A stretch of 47,500 nucleotides of DNA, from the NCBI RefSeq assembly GCF_964340395.1, contig NC_135561.1:22335986-22383485 (forward strand). The letters are read 5' to 3'. The notes beneath the pieces are model-generated. The model saw nothing but the letters and a program-made list of their open reading frames with translations. It ran no database searches and was not told the origin of the DNA. The translations under genes were made by a program, and so were the position numbers. Positions 10,760 to 22,201 of the stretch are shown piece by piece. Numbering within the stretch: position 1 is the stretch's first letter; each line of letters starts with the position of its first letter. The stretch is from Glandiceps talaboti. Lineage: Eukaryota; Hemichordata; Enteropneusta; Spengelidae.

Positions 10760-11214
10760 TTCTCCGCTGTATAGGTACACGGTCAAACTGTCATGATTTG
10801 AGGAGAGACGTTGAACTAAAATCTTTAAAAATCACCGATGTCAGGGGCAAAAGGGAGTAGCCAATGAAAAACCAGAAAAGGACAATTTGTGTCGAAATCG
10901 AAGGCTTGCCGACATAGTCATGTACAACAACAAACCTATCAAATTTGTGTACACTGCTCATGTGAATGGTCGTCCATTGTTATCTAATAGAAGTGTCAAT
11001 CAAAACTAATATCAACAACATTGTTTGTCTTCATATGTTTTGATACATTGGAGTCAGAGTATGTCAGTCAGGATATTTCGTCTACACTGCGACGTATAAA
11101 TTACTTGCAAGTGCGACCTTCAAAATTGCCGGTAAATTTGAAATTTCACAGTTTATATACCAGTAAATTTAGAATGTCACCTGCTAAATGCCGATATTTA
11201 TAGAATTCACCGGC
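10760..11214. other. Non-coding spacer before the 39-bp array
   Basis: No recognisable coding sequence. Near 11100-11200 short phrases (TTGCCGGTAAATTTGAAATTTCAC and CCAGTAAATTTAGAATGTCACC, the first split here as TTGCCGGTAAATTT plus GAAATTTCAC) resemble each other imperfectly and may be an old transposon end. Confidence 0.3.
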
Positions 11215-14200
11215 ATTGGCACATTAAACCTCTAGCACATACAAGTTATGGTACAACCATCTAGCACATAGATATGTTATGGTTCAACCATTTATACCCC
11301 TAGCACAAAGATATGTTATGGTACAACCATTTATACCCCTAGCACATAGATATGTTATGGTACAACCATTTATACCCCTAGCACAGATATGTTATGGTAC
11401 AACCATTTATACCCCTAGCACATAGATATGTTATGGTTCAACCATTTATACCCCTAGCACATATAGATATGTTATGGTTCAACCATTTATACCCCTAGCA
11501 CATAGATATGTTATGGTTCAACCATTTATACTTCTAGCACATAGATATGTTATGGTTCAACCATTTATACTTCTAGCACAGATATGTTATGGTACAACCA
11601 TTTATAATTCTAGCACATAGATATGTTATGGTTCAACCATTTACACTTCTAGCACAGATATGTTATGGTACAACCATTTATACTTCTAGCACAGATATGT
11701 TATGGTTCAACCATTTATACTTCTAGCACATAGATATGTTATGGTTCAACCATTTATACCCCTAGCACATAGATATGTTATGGTACAACCATTTATACCC
11801 CTAGCACAGATATGTTATGGTATAACCATTTATACTTCTAGCACATAGATATGTTATGGTACAACCATTTATACCCCTAGCACAGATACATGTACATGTT
11901 ATGGTACAACCACTTATACCCCTAGCACAGGGACATGTTATGGTACAACCATTTATAACCCTAGCACATAGACATGTTATGGTACAACCATTTATAACCC
12001 TAGCACAGGGACATGTGATGGTACAACCATTTATACCCCTAGCACAGAGACATGTTATGGTATAACCACTTATACCCCTAACACAGAGACATGTTATGGT
12101 ACAACCATTTATAACCCTAGCACATAGACATGTTATGGTACAAATATTTATACCCCTAACACAGAGACATGTTATGGTACAACCATTTATAACCCTAGCA
12201 CATAGACATGTTATGGTAGAACCATTTATAACCCTAGCACAGAGACATGTTATAGTACAACCATTTATACCCCTAACACACAGACATGTTATAGTACAAC
12301 CATTCATACCCCTACCAGAGACATGTTATAGTACAACCATTTATAACCCTAGCACAGAGACATGTTATGGTACAACCATTTATACCCCTAGCACACAGAC
12401 ATATTATGGTATAACCATTTATACCCCTAGCAGAGACATGTTATGGTACAACCATTTATACCCCTAGCACATAGACATGTTATGGTACAACCATTTATAC
12501 TTCTAGCACATAGATATGTTATGGTACAACCATTTATACCCCTAGCACACAGACATGTTATAGTACAACCATTTATACCCCTACCAGAGACATGGTATGG
12601 TACAACCATTTATACCCCTAGCACAGACATGTTATGGTACAACCATTTATACCCCTACCAGAGACATGTTATGGTACAACCATTTATACCCCTACCAGAG
12701 ACATGTTATGGTATAACCATTTATACCCCTAGCACAGAGACATGTTATGGTACAACCATTTATACCCCTAGCACAGAGACATGTTATAGTACAACCATTT
12801 ATACCCCTAGCAGAGACATGTTATGGTATAACCATTTATACCCCTAGCAGAGACATGTTATAGTACAACCATTTATACCCCTAGCATATAGACATGTTAT
12901 GGTATAACCATTTATACCCCTAGCAGAGACATGTTATGGTATAACCATTTATACCCCTAGCACACAGACATGTTATGGTACAACCATTTATACCCCTACC
13001 AGAGACATGTTATGGTACAACCATTTATACCCCTAACACACAGACATGTTATGGTACAACCATTTATACCCCTACCAGAGACATGTCATAGTACAACCAT
13101 TTATACCCCTACCAGAGACATGTTATGGTACAACCAATTATACCCCTAGCACACAGACATATTATGGTACAACCATTTATACCCCTAACACAGAGACATG
13201 TTATGGTACAACCATTTATACCCCTAGCACAGAGACATGTTATGGTACAACCATTTATACCCATACCAGAGACATGTTATAGTACAACCATTTATACCCA
13301 TACCAGAGATATGTTATGGTACAACCACTTATACCCCTACCAGAGATATGTTATGGTACAACCATTTATACCCCTACCAGAGACATGTTATAGTACAACC
13401 ATTTATACCCCTACCAGAGACATGTTATGGTACAACCATTTATACCCCTAGCACAGAGACATGTTATGGTACAACCATTTATACCCCTACCAGAGACATG
13501 TTATAGTACAACCATTTATACTTCTAGCACATAGACATGTTATGGTACAACCACTTATACCCCTAGCACAGAGACATGTTATGGTACAACCATTTATACC
13601 CCTAGCACAGAGACATGTTATGGTACAACCATTCATACCCCTACCAGAGACATGTTATGGTACAACCATTCATACCCCTACCAGAGATATGTTATGGTAC
13701 AACCACTTATACCCCTACCAGAGATATGTTATGGTACAACCATTCATACCCCTACCAGAGATATGTTATGGTACAACCATTCATACCCCTACCAGAGATA
13801 TGTTATGGTACAACCACTTATACCCCTAGCACAGAGACATGTTATGGTATAACCATTTATACCCCTAACACATAGACATGTTATGGTACAACCATTTATA
13901 CCCCTAGCACATAGACATGTTATGGTATAACCACTTATACCCCTAACACAGAGACATTTTATGGTACAACCATTTATACCCCTACCAGACACAGACATGT
14001 TATGGTACAACCATTTATACTCCTAGCACATAGACATGTTATGGTACAAATATTTATACCCCTAGCACAGGGACATGTTGTGGTACAACCATTTATACCC
14101 CTAGCACAGAGACATGTTATGGTACAACCATTTATTCTTCTAGCACATAGATATGTTATGGTTCAACCATTTATACCCCTAGCACAGAGACATGTTATGG

Positions 14201-15330
14201 TACAACCATTTATACCCCTAGCACACAGACATATTATGGTACAACCACTTATACTTCTAGCACACAGACATGTTATGGTACAACCATTTATACTCCTAGC
14301 ACAGAGACATGTTATGGTACAACCATTTATACCCCTAGCACACAGACATATTATGGTACAACCATTTATACTTCTAGCACACAGACATGTTATGGTACAA
14401 CCACTTATACCCCTAGCACAGAGACATGTTATGGTACAACCATTTATACTTCTAGCACATAGACATGTTATGGTACAACCACTTATACCCCTAGCACAGA
14501 GACATGTTATGGTACAACCATTTATAACCCTAGCAGAGACATGTTATGGTACAACCATTTATACCCCTACCAGACACAGACATGTTATGGTACAACCATT
14601 TATACCCCTACCAGAGGCATGTTATAGTACAACCATTTATACCCCTACCAGAGACATGTTATGGTACAACCATTTATACCCCTAGCACACAGACATGTTA
14701 TGGTACAACCATTTATACCCCTACCAGAGACATGTTATGGTAGAACCATTTATACCCCTAGCACACAGACATGTTATGGTACAACCATTTATACCCCTAC
14801 CAGAGGCATGTTATAGTACAACCATTTATACCCCTAGCAGAGACATGTTATGGTACAACCATTTATACCCCTAGCACAGAGACATGTTATGGTATAACCA
14901 TTTATACCCCTAGCACACAGACATGTTATGGTACAACCATTTATACCCCTAGCAGAGACATGTTATGGTACAACCATTTATACCCCTAGCAGAGACATGT
15001 TATGGTACAACCATTTATACCCCTAGCACACAGACATGTTATAGTACAACCACTTATACCCCTACCAGAGACATGTTATGGTACAACCATTTATACCCCT
15101 AACACACAGACATGTTATGGTGCAACCACTTATACCCCTACCAGAGACATGTTATGGTACAACCATTTATACCCCTAACACACAGACATGATATGGTATA
15201 ACCATTTATACCCCTACCAGAGACATGTTATGGTACAACCATTTATACCCCTAACACACAGACATGTTATGGTACAACCATTTATACCCCTAACACACAG
15301 ACATGTTATGGTACAACCACTTATACTTCT
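11215..15330. repeat. 39/37-bp minisatellite, about 4.1 kb and just over 100 units
   Basis: Units have the core TTATGGTACAACCATTTATA followed by CCCCTAGCACAGAGACATG. The main length is 39 bp, with common 37-bp units where AGCACAGAG is replaced by ACCAGAG, plus others near 36-41 bp. Each unit holds an inverted repeat ATGGT-aca-ACCAT. The left part (11.2-11.85 kb) is enriched for GATATG and GGTTCAACC variants, and the rest for GACATG. Because 39 is divisible by three, long open frames appear on both strands. They consist of nothing but the repeat. Confidence 0.97.
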
Positions 15331-15332
15331 TC

Positions 15333-15416
15333 AACTCCCTTGGAGCACTCAATCCATTCTACCACTAACAACAGTCAGGATTAAATCCTTCACATTATAA
15401 TCTCTATCCTACCAGG
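15333..15416 (-). mobile_element. SINE body fragment (same family as 5010-5345)
   Basis: The reverse complement begins ACCTGGTAGGAT, passes through TTTAATCCT and AATGGATTG, and ends with GGGAGTTG. This matches the middle of the SINE at about 5170-5255 in order and spacing. The tRNA head and 3' tail are absent. The 39-bp array begins directly at one edge, so the array seems to have cut into or grown out of this SINE copy. Confidence 0.75.
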
Positions 15417-15714
15417 TGAGGTCCTTATTCATGTAGCTTGGATGACTTAGACAAAATGACAGGTCAAATCTTACTTGAATTGTGGGCATGATACAACGAA
15501 ATTTAGGGTTAGGGAGGGAACATTAATAAAATCAACTCAAATCATAAAAGATGAAATTTTTATTCTAATCATTTTAAATTACAATACAGTAGACTTTTTT
15601 TGATGATTGCATTTTAAGGGAACACGCTTTAAGCGTTTCAGTTGTATCAAAGCTTCAAAAAGATATACTTGCTTCCACTATTTCAGAGGTACACAATTAA
15701 AATGAACTATGTCT
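15417..15714. other. Non-coding spacer
   Basis: AT-rich sequence with no coding pattern between the SINE fragment and the LINE tail. Confidence 0.4.
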
Positions 15715-17200
15715 TTCTTCAATTCAATTCAATTCAATTCAATTCAATAACTTTATTATCCGTATATGAATGCGGAAATTTGTCTTTCGGCTCAAAACAA
15801 ATTTACAAACAATTTACACAAGTACAATATATACATATACATATACATACAGTGAGTTTAAAATGACTTTACAGTGAGTTTAAAATAGACACAGCTGTTG
15901 GAACGAACGATTTTTTAAAAAGGTTTTTCCTTGCAAGAGGCATTCTGTAACGGCGACCAGATGGGAGCTTAGTGAAAGAATTATGTAAGGGATGCATATA
16001 ATCATTGACTATTTTCTGGGCTTTTCTGTTAACTGCCGTATGATAATGACATGCCAGTGTTGTTTGACGACAGCCAATGATCTTCTCTGCTGTGTTTACA
16101 ATACGACAAAGTTTACTCTTGTTTTTAACCGTGAGATTACCATACCAAAGGATTATATTGAAAGTCAAAACACTTTCAATAATAGATCTATACACTAATT
16201 GCAGCACGTTCTGACTGACATCGAATGACTTTAATTTCCTAAGGAGATATAGTCTCTGTTGAGCTTTTTTCGCAATATAGTCTGTGTTTTCGGCAAAGGA
16301 GAGCTTGCCATCGAGAATTGACCCAAGGTATTTGAAACTAGTAACAACTTCAACAGAGTCTCCATTCATTGATACAGGTGTGAATTGGTCAGTTACTTTA
16401 TGTGCTACAACTAATTCTTTTGTTTTTGAAACATTCATTTCTAAAAAGCTGTCTTTACACCAATTCTTTAAAATTCCAATGTCACAAAAGTATTCAGCTA
16501 AAGAGTCTTCATCAAGTAACAGACCAACAAGTGCCATGTCATCGGCAAATTTAAACAGACAACTTATTGCAGAATTACATCTCATGTGATCAGTATAAAT
16601 TGAAAATAATGTTGGTGACAACACGCAACCTTGGGGAGCACCAGTATTCAGTACAATTTCATCAGACATATAACCATTGAAAAAAACCCTCTGAGGTCTG
16701 TCTTTAAGAAAGTCATGGATCCAAAGAACTAAGTTAGAATTAACATTTAACTCAATCAACTGTTTTAATAGAATGTATGGTTGTATAGTATTGAATGTGC
16801 TGGAGAAGTCTATGAACAGAATCCGTACATACGCATTCTTACGTTCTAAATGTTGTACAATTAAATTAAAAAGTGTGATAGATGCATCCTCTACACCCCT
16901 GTGTGCTTTATATGCAAACTGGAAGGGATCTAACTTGTCAACTACATCACTGAGCAGAAACTTCCTAACTATACCTTCCATGCACTTGCACAAAATTGAT
17001 GTCAATGCAATTGGCCGGTAGTCATTTAACTGTTTAGGGTTGGGCTTCTTTGGAACTGGAATGATTGTGGATGTCTTCCATGAGCGCGGAACAACATGAC
17101 AATTTAGAAGTATTCTTGCCATCTTTAGAGCATCCACGTGTTTCTTGCCTAATGCTGCTGATGGATCATGTTGCTGTTGTGTTTCAGTTGCAGGGGGTAA
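15715..17200 (-). mobile_element. 5'-truncated CR1/Rex1-like LINE
   Basis: On the minus strand the element runs from about 17.2 kb to a 3' tail of GAATT repeats at 15720-15746, preceded by AATAAAGTTATTGAATT, a typical end for CR1/Rex1-type LINEs. It holds an intact RT frame (see the CDS entry) and about 120 bp of 3' UTR. The upstream boundary is uncertain, because the open frame passes almost without a break into sequence that looks like a host exon. The endonuclease half is missing. Confidence 0.85.
15869..17137 (-). CDS. Non-LTR reverse transcriptase, 422 codons without interruption
   Basis: This enzyme copies LINE RNA into DNA at a nicked genomic target. Blocks in order are SWKTSTIIPVPKKP and NDYRPIALTSILCKCMEG (RT motifs near residues 20-55), FIDFSSTFNTIQP (palm aspartate), GAPQGCVLSPTLFSIYTD, the catalytic FADDMALVG, then LEMNVSKTKELVV and FKYLGSILDG, with the thumb/C-terminal LPSGRRYRMPLARKNLFKKSF. 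The pattern PVPKK...LNDYRPIALTS with the LPSGRRYR C-terminus is characteristic of CR1/Rex1-like LINEs. Upstream the frame lacks the endonuclease and reaches a stop at about 17240. The absence of frameshifts across 422 codons suggests a fairly recent insertion. The chosen ATG is only the first in the frame, so the true protein would have begun farther upstream. Confidence 0.92.
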   Translation of the reverse strand: MDALKMARILLNCHVVPRSWKTSTIIPVPKKPNPKQLNDYRPIALTSILCKCMEGIVRKFLLSDVVDKLDPFQFAYKAHRGVEDASITLFNLIVQHLERKNAYVRILFIDFSSTFNTIQPYILLKQLIELNVNSNLVLWIHDFLKDRPQRVFFNGYMSDEIVLNTGAPQGCVLSPTLFSIYTDHMRCNSAISCLFKFADDMALVGLLLDEDSLAEYFCDIGILKNWCKDSFLEMNVSKTKELVVAHKVTDQFTPVSMNGDSVEVVTSFKYLGSILDGKLSFAENTDYIAKKAQQRLYLLRKLKSFDVSQNVLQLVYRSIIESVLTFNIILWYGNLTVKNKSKLCRIVNTAEKIIGCRQTTLACHYHTAVNRKAQKIVNDYMHPLHNSFTKLPSGRRYRMPLARKNLFKKSFVPTAVSILNSL

Positions 17201-17239
17201 AATGACAAAGTAACATGAATTGATGATGGCATCAGGAAG

Positions 17240-17362
17240 TCAAGCCTCTCTGTCATCAGGAATGAAACGATCATAAATTTCATCGAGTTGTTTTACCTTG
17301 TCAGGATTAAGAGCTCTTGGTGTGATGTTGTCAGATGAGTAGGCTGTCCCCTCAATTGTCAT
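17240..17362 (-). CDS. Putative exon C of an unrecognised gene (3' end uncertain)
   Basis: A good acceptor (TTATTTTGCAG, AG at 17363-17364) is followed by an open frame starting MTIEGTAYSSDNITPRALNP and ending DRFIPDDREA at a stop (17240-17242). A donor-like AAG/GTAAAA at 17297/17296 would end the exon after 22 codons in phase 0. It joins in phase with exon B. The phrase ALNPDKVKQL faintly recalls the C-terminal helix of BEN domains (aLdPeKv...I), but the preceding exons do not support a BEN domain, so this is not claimed. The LINE lies immediately downstream. Confidence 0.5.
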   Translation of the reverse strand: MTIEGTAYSSDNITPRALNPDKVKQLDEIYDRFIPDDREA

Positions 17363-17504
17363 CTGCAAAATAAATTAAGATATAAAATTCTATTCTTGTA
17401 TATATCACATAAATGTAAAATGATTGTAAAGCTGGTACTGTAATGAAGTAAAGAATTGTAATAGAGATATAAACGGTTAATACACTAAAGTGCCAGTATA
17501 TTAC

Positions 17505-17690
17505 CTGTGGTGTTATATTCTTCCATGGACCACTGTCTAAGTTATCTCTTGCCAAGACAACAACTGCACCATCTTGTCTTTCTCCCATGATATCGTGATA
17601 ACTACCAATACCATGAACCACTAATAAGCTACCATAGTGGGACTGTACTGATGTACGCCAGTCAGCAAAGTCAGTCTCAGAGAGGATCTT
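17505..17690 (-). CDS. Putative exon B of an unrecognised gene (62 codons, phase 0 to 0)
   Basis: Acceptor GTTATTGAG (AG at 17691-17692) and donor CAG/GTAATA (17505/17504) enclose 186 bp, exactly 62 codons. Recognisable phrases are KILSETDFADW, HYGSLLVVHGIGSYHDIMG and QDGAVVVLARDN. The mix of hydrophobic beta-strand-like segments (SLLVVHGIG, GAVVVLA) and the clean splice sites argue for a real exon. I do not recognise the family. It is preceded in phase by the 60-bp exon at 18041-18100 and followed in phase by exon C. Confidence 0.65.
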
Positions 17691-18040
17691 CTCAATAACG
17701 ATAACAAAAATATACAAATTCAGTCATTTAATTAACAATAAAGCTCAAAACAATTTTCATTATGAATGATCTATCTTAATTTTTACTTTTGAAGAGAACT
17801 GTTATATATCAATGACAACACTACCCCAATGCCTTAGAATAGATCACTTAAAGCTGTAAATCTATCTTTCATGAAACCTAGCTTTTGATTTAGTTCCCAT
17901 ATAATCTCCAGACAGAGAAGATAATCATGTAATTTTCATCATTAGTCCATGTATTTGTGTTACTATGGTATATACCTACACCAAGCCAAGGTATATGCAC
18001 TTCAAAGCAAAACAATGTGTTTTGAATCTGACATAATTAC

Positions 18041-18100
18041 CAACGTTAACTGATCTACTTGAGCTAAATGGATCCTAAGTGAATCAATGTAATCATCACC
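18041..18100 (-). CDS. Putative 20-codon exon of the same unrecognised gene
   Basis: Acceptor TTTCTATCTTGCCACATAG (AG at 18101-18102) and donor TTG/GTAATT (18041/18040) bound 60 bp. The exon reads GDDYIDSLRIHLAQVDQLTL in phase 0. Splicing to exon B keeps the frame (..DQLTL + KILSETD..). It is too short to identify by itself, and the call rests on splice signals and phase. Confidence 0.45.
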
Positions 18101-18351
18101 CTATGTGGCAAGATAGAAACTTATAAGTGCCTGCACTAATGTATAGTAAGCTAGACTTGGATTTAGCAGAGCTACTGGTGGCACATTCCTGTACATGTGC
18201 TTCAAACAAAGTGCATATGAATTGGTTTAGTGTACAGAGCTGTTATACTAACACCAACATAAATGTCTGGGATATTCCGTGTACAGCTATTACAGCATAT
18301 GTGTGTCATGTGTTAAAAACAAAATAACAAAATGTACTTTGTAAACAATAC

Positions 18352-18438
18352 CTTTGCTTCACTGTTGATGCCTCAGTTTCAATGTCCTGGGTATTGAAGA
18401 TGTCAAATTTCTTTCTGATGTACTGCATAGTTTCGTGT
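18352..18438 (-). CDS. Putative exon A of the same unrecognised gene
   Basis: Acceptor CTTTATTTTCAG (AG at 18439-18440) is followed by one base and then an open frame with HETMQYIRKKFDIFNTQ and ETEASTVKQ. The obvious donor CAAAG/GTATTG ends the exon in phase 2, which does not match the phase-0 exon at 18041-18100. A weaker donor ACA/GTGAAG ten bases earlier would match. Either that donor is used, or an exon is missing between them. No family was recognised. Confidence 0.5.
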
Positions 18439-18811
18439 CTGAAAATAAAGAGAGTAACGTCTATGGTGTTAAAACATGCATAGCTGAACATTGATATATG
18501 CACTAATATCAGTACATTTTGATGTTAATTTCATGTATCAGGGTTTGTTTTATTGAACAAGACAATTAGTGTGTACAAATACATGATATCATATTGACAC
18601 ACCTTCCTTCATTTCTTTAATCCAGCAAACTAACCAAGGATGTGTTTTTGTTTGTAATTGGAGCATTATCCCTGAATATCATGCATGTAAGCAGACCGTC
18701 GGAGCCTCATACAACTGTACATTTACCCCATGACCTCACCTATGTATGTGGAATGTTACTACACCCCCCTGCCGTAAATAGTGATTACATTACAGTTATA
18801 TTAGCATTATC

Positions 18812-19163
18812 TTAAAGTGGCCATATGGATGAGAATTTGGTATTTATTTTGGATTTTTGTTTGATAAAACAGCTTCAATATGTTTTTCTACTTGAAAAAA
18901 TAATGTGAAATAACATATCAAGTCTATGTTTGCAACTCAATAAACGGCAAAACATTAAACAATGTGTAAAGTGTTTGTTATTGTACGTACAATAACAAAC
19001 TTTTTACGCTTTTTGCATCATTTTGCAATGCATTAAGTTATGAACATGGACTTTGTATATGTTCTTTCGCATTATTTTTTCAAGTAGAAAAACATAGTGA
19101 AGCTGTTTTATCAAATAAAAATCAAAAATAAATACCAAATTCTCATCCATATGGCCACTTTAA
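18812..19163. mobile_element. 344-bp palindromic MITE flanked by TTAA
   Basis: Element 18816-19159 is an almost continuous inverted repeat. The ends read AGTGGCCATATGG inward from both sides, and the centre is the perfect palindrome TGTTATTGTACGTACAATAACA inside 18973-19000 (split here as TGTTATTGTAC / GTACAATAACA). TTAA flanks each side (18812-18815 and 19160-19163). A TTAA target duplication is typical of Kolobok and piggyBac superfamilies. The AGTGG end fits Kolobok better, but that is inference. No coding capacity. Confidence 0.9.
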
Positions 19164-19718
19164 CGTTACTGAAAAGGATAGGATATTGTTTTCAACAAGG
19201 AATATCACATGGTACCGTATTGTTGTGTGAGTGTAACATGATTAGTAATTATTTTTTATTTTTTATTTCTGATTCTGCATTCCACATTCCGGTGTTTCCA
19301 TTCTACGATTTTTATATCACTGTCAAGAATATGTTGTACATGTATACTTTTCAATCTAACCATCTTTTTCAGGAAAGGCCTTTTAATTGACAGTTGTGCT
19401 TCCATGATACATTGTCTACAGACTGCACCTCGTTCATTACTAGTCATCATATAAGACATGACCTAACACAGTTCACAACTTCTAATCGACGTCCTTAAAG
19501 AATGATATACTATAGACTAGTGTATCAAATACTATTTGCTGTGTGTCACACTATTTATTTTGATTTTTTTTCTCTCTTCGACAATACTTTGTAGTATGTA
19601 TTTTAACTCTTTATGGTCAATTTGATGTTTATTTGATGAAAGGTTACTCCAGTAATCCTCTCGAATATTGAAAAGGTTACCTAAACTGCACAAGACTAGT
19701 AAAAACTACTTAATACCC
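19164..19718. other. Non-coding spacer before the 27-bp array
   Basis: AT-rich, with no recognisable coding sequence or repeat beyond short T runs. Confidence 0.4.
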
Positions 19719-22151
19719 ATCCGGTGTGTATGGTGTTTAACACCCATCCTGTGTGTATGTGGTTTAATACCCATCCTGTGTGTATGTGGTTTAATACCCA
19801 TCCTGTGTGTATGTGGTTTAACACCCATCCTGTGTGTATGTGGTTTAACATCCATCCTGTGTGTATGTGGTTTAATACCCATCCTGTGTGTATGGTGTTT
19901 AATACCCATCCTGTGTGTATGTGGTTTAATACCCATCCTGTGTGTATGTGGTTTAACACCCACCCTGTGTGTATGCGGTTTAACACCCATCCTGTGTGTA
20001 TGTGGTTTAATACCCATCCTGTGTGTATGTGGTTTAACACCCATCCTGTGTGTATGTGGTTTAACATCCATCCTGTGTGTATGTGGTTTAACACCCATCC
20101 TGTGTGTATGTGGTTTAACACCCATCCTGTGTGTATGTGGTTTAACACCCATCCTGTGTGTATGGTGTTTAACACCCATCCTGTGTGTATGTGGTTTAAT
20201 ACCCATCCTGTGTGTATGTGGTTTAACACCCATCCTGTGTGTATGGTGTTTAACACCCATCCTGTGTGTATGTGGTTTAATACCCATCCTGTGTGTATGT
20301 GGTTTAATACCCATCCTGTGTGTATGTGGTTTAATACCCATCCTGTGTGTATGTGGTTTAACACCCATCCTGTGTGTATGTGGTTTAACACCCATCCTGT
20401 GTGTATGTGGTTTAACACCCATCCTGTGTGTATGGTGTTTAACATCCATCCTGTGTGTATGTGGTTTAATACCCATCCTGTGTGTATGTGGTTTAACACC
20501 CATCCTGTGTGTATGGTGTTTAATACCCATCCTGTGTGTATGTGGTTTAACACCCATCCTGTGTGTATGGTGTTTAACACCCATCCTGTGTGTATGTGGT
20601 TTAATACCCATCCTGTGTGTATGTGGTTTAACATCCATCCTGTGTGTATGTGGTTTAACACCCATCCTGTGTGTATGTGGTTTAACACCCATCCTGTGTG
20701 TATGTGGTTTAACACCCATCCTGTGTGTATGGTGTTTAACACCCATCCTGTGTGTATGTGGTTTAACATCCATCCTGTGTGTATGTGGTTTAATACCCAT
20801 CCTGTGTGTATGTGGTTTAACACCCATCCTGTGTGTATGTGGTTTAACACCCATCCTGTGTGTATGTGGTTTAATACCCATCCTGTGTGTATGTGGTTTA
20901 ATACCCATCCTGTGTGTATGTGGTTTAATACCCATCCTGTGTGTATGTGGTTTAACACCCATCCTGTGTGTATGTGGTTTAACACCCATCCTGTGTGTAT
21001 GTGGTTTAACACCCATCCTGTGTGTATGTGGTTTAATACCCATCCTGTGTGTATGTGGTTTAACACCCACCCTGTGTGTATGTGGTTTAATACCCATCCT
21101 GTGTGTATGTGGTTTAACACCCATCCTGTGTGTATGTGGTTTAACACCCATCCTGTGTGTATGTGGTTTAACACCCATCCTGTGTGTATGTGGTTTAATA
21201 CCCATCCTGTGTGTATGTGGTTTAACACCCATCCTGTGTGTATGTGGTTTAATACCCACCCTGTGTGTATGTGGTTTAATACCCATCCTGTGTGTATGTG
21301 GCTTAACACCCATCCTGTGTGTATGTGGTTTAACACCCATCCTGTGTGTATGTGGTTTAATACCTATCCTGTGTGTATGTGGTTTAACACCCATCCTGTG
21401 TGTATGTGGTTTAATACCCATCATGTGTGTATGTGGTTTAATACCCATCATGTGTGTATGTGGTTTAATACCCACCCTGTGTGTATGGTGTTTAATACCC
21501 ATCCTGTGTGTATGGTGTTTAATACCCATCCTGTGTGTATGTGGTTTAATACCCACCCTGTGTGTATGGTGTTTAATACCCATCCTGTGTGTATGTGGTT
21601 TAACATCCATCCTGTGTGTATGTGGTTTAACATCCATCCTGTGTGTATGTGGTTTAACACCCATCATGTATGTATGTGGTTTAATACCCATCCTGTGTGT
21701 ATGGTGTTTAATACCCATCCTGTATGTATGTGGTTTAACACCCATCCTGTGTGTATGTGGTTTAACACCCATCATGTGTGTATGTGGTTTAATACCCATC
21801 CTGTGTGTATGTGGTTTAATACCCATCCTGTGTGTATGGTGTTTAACACCCATCCTGTGTGTATGTGGTTTAACACCCATCATGTGTGTATGTGGTTTAA
21901 TACCCATCCTGTGTGTATGTGGTTTAATACCCATCCTGTGTGTATGGTGTTTAATACCCATCCTGTGTGTATGTGGTTTAACATCCATCCTGTGTGTATG
22001 TGGTTTAACACCCATCCTGTGTGTATGTGGTTTAACACCCATCCTGTGTGTATGTGGTTTAACACCCATCCTGTGTGTATGTGGTTTGATACCCATCCTG
22101 TATGTATGTGGTTTAATACCCATCCTGTGTGTATGTGGTTTAATACCCATC

Positions 22152-22154
<3 letters not shown>
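19719..22154. repeat. 27-bp minisatellite, about 90 units
   Basis: The unit is ATCCTGTGTGTATGTGG followed by TTTAACACCC or TTTAATACCC. Variants swap TATGTGG for TATGGTG, ATCC for ACCC, and ATCC for ATCA. Because 27 is divisible by three and few units contain stops, one plus-strand frame is open for 992 codons, another for 864 and a minus frame for 844. These translate to pure 9-residue repeats with no start context or homology. Most units contain TGTGGTTT, a RUNX-type core. Confidence 0.97.

Positions 22155-22201
<47 letters not shown>
22155..22201. repeat. (GT)n microsatellite inside the 27-bp array
   Basis: An uninterrupted GT run of about 46 bp separates the two sub-arrays. The normal unit already contains GTGTGT, so the run looks like an expansion of that segment. 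Confidence 0.95.

Noticed and set aside
11215-15330. CRISPR-like array
   Set aside because: Units are directly adjacent without unique spacers, and the DNA is from a eukaryote.
11801-15400. Many 60-227-codon frames (MVQPFIPLAQRHV-type and INGCTITCLCARG-type)
   Set aside because: They are by-products of the 39-bp repeat, whose length is divisible by three, and switch frame at every 37-bp unit.
17240-17362. BEN-domain protein
   Set aside because: Only the ALNPDKVKQL phrase resembles the family; the upstream exons do not show the rest of the domain.
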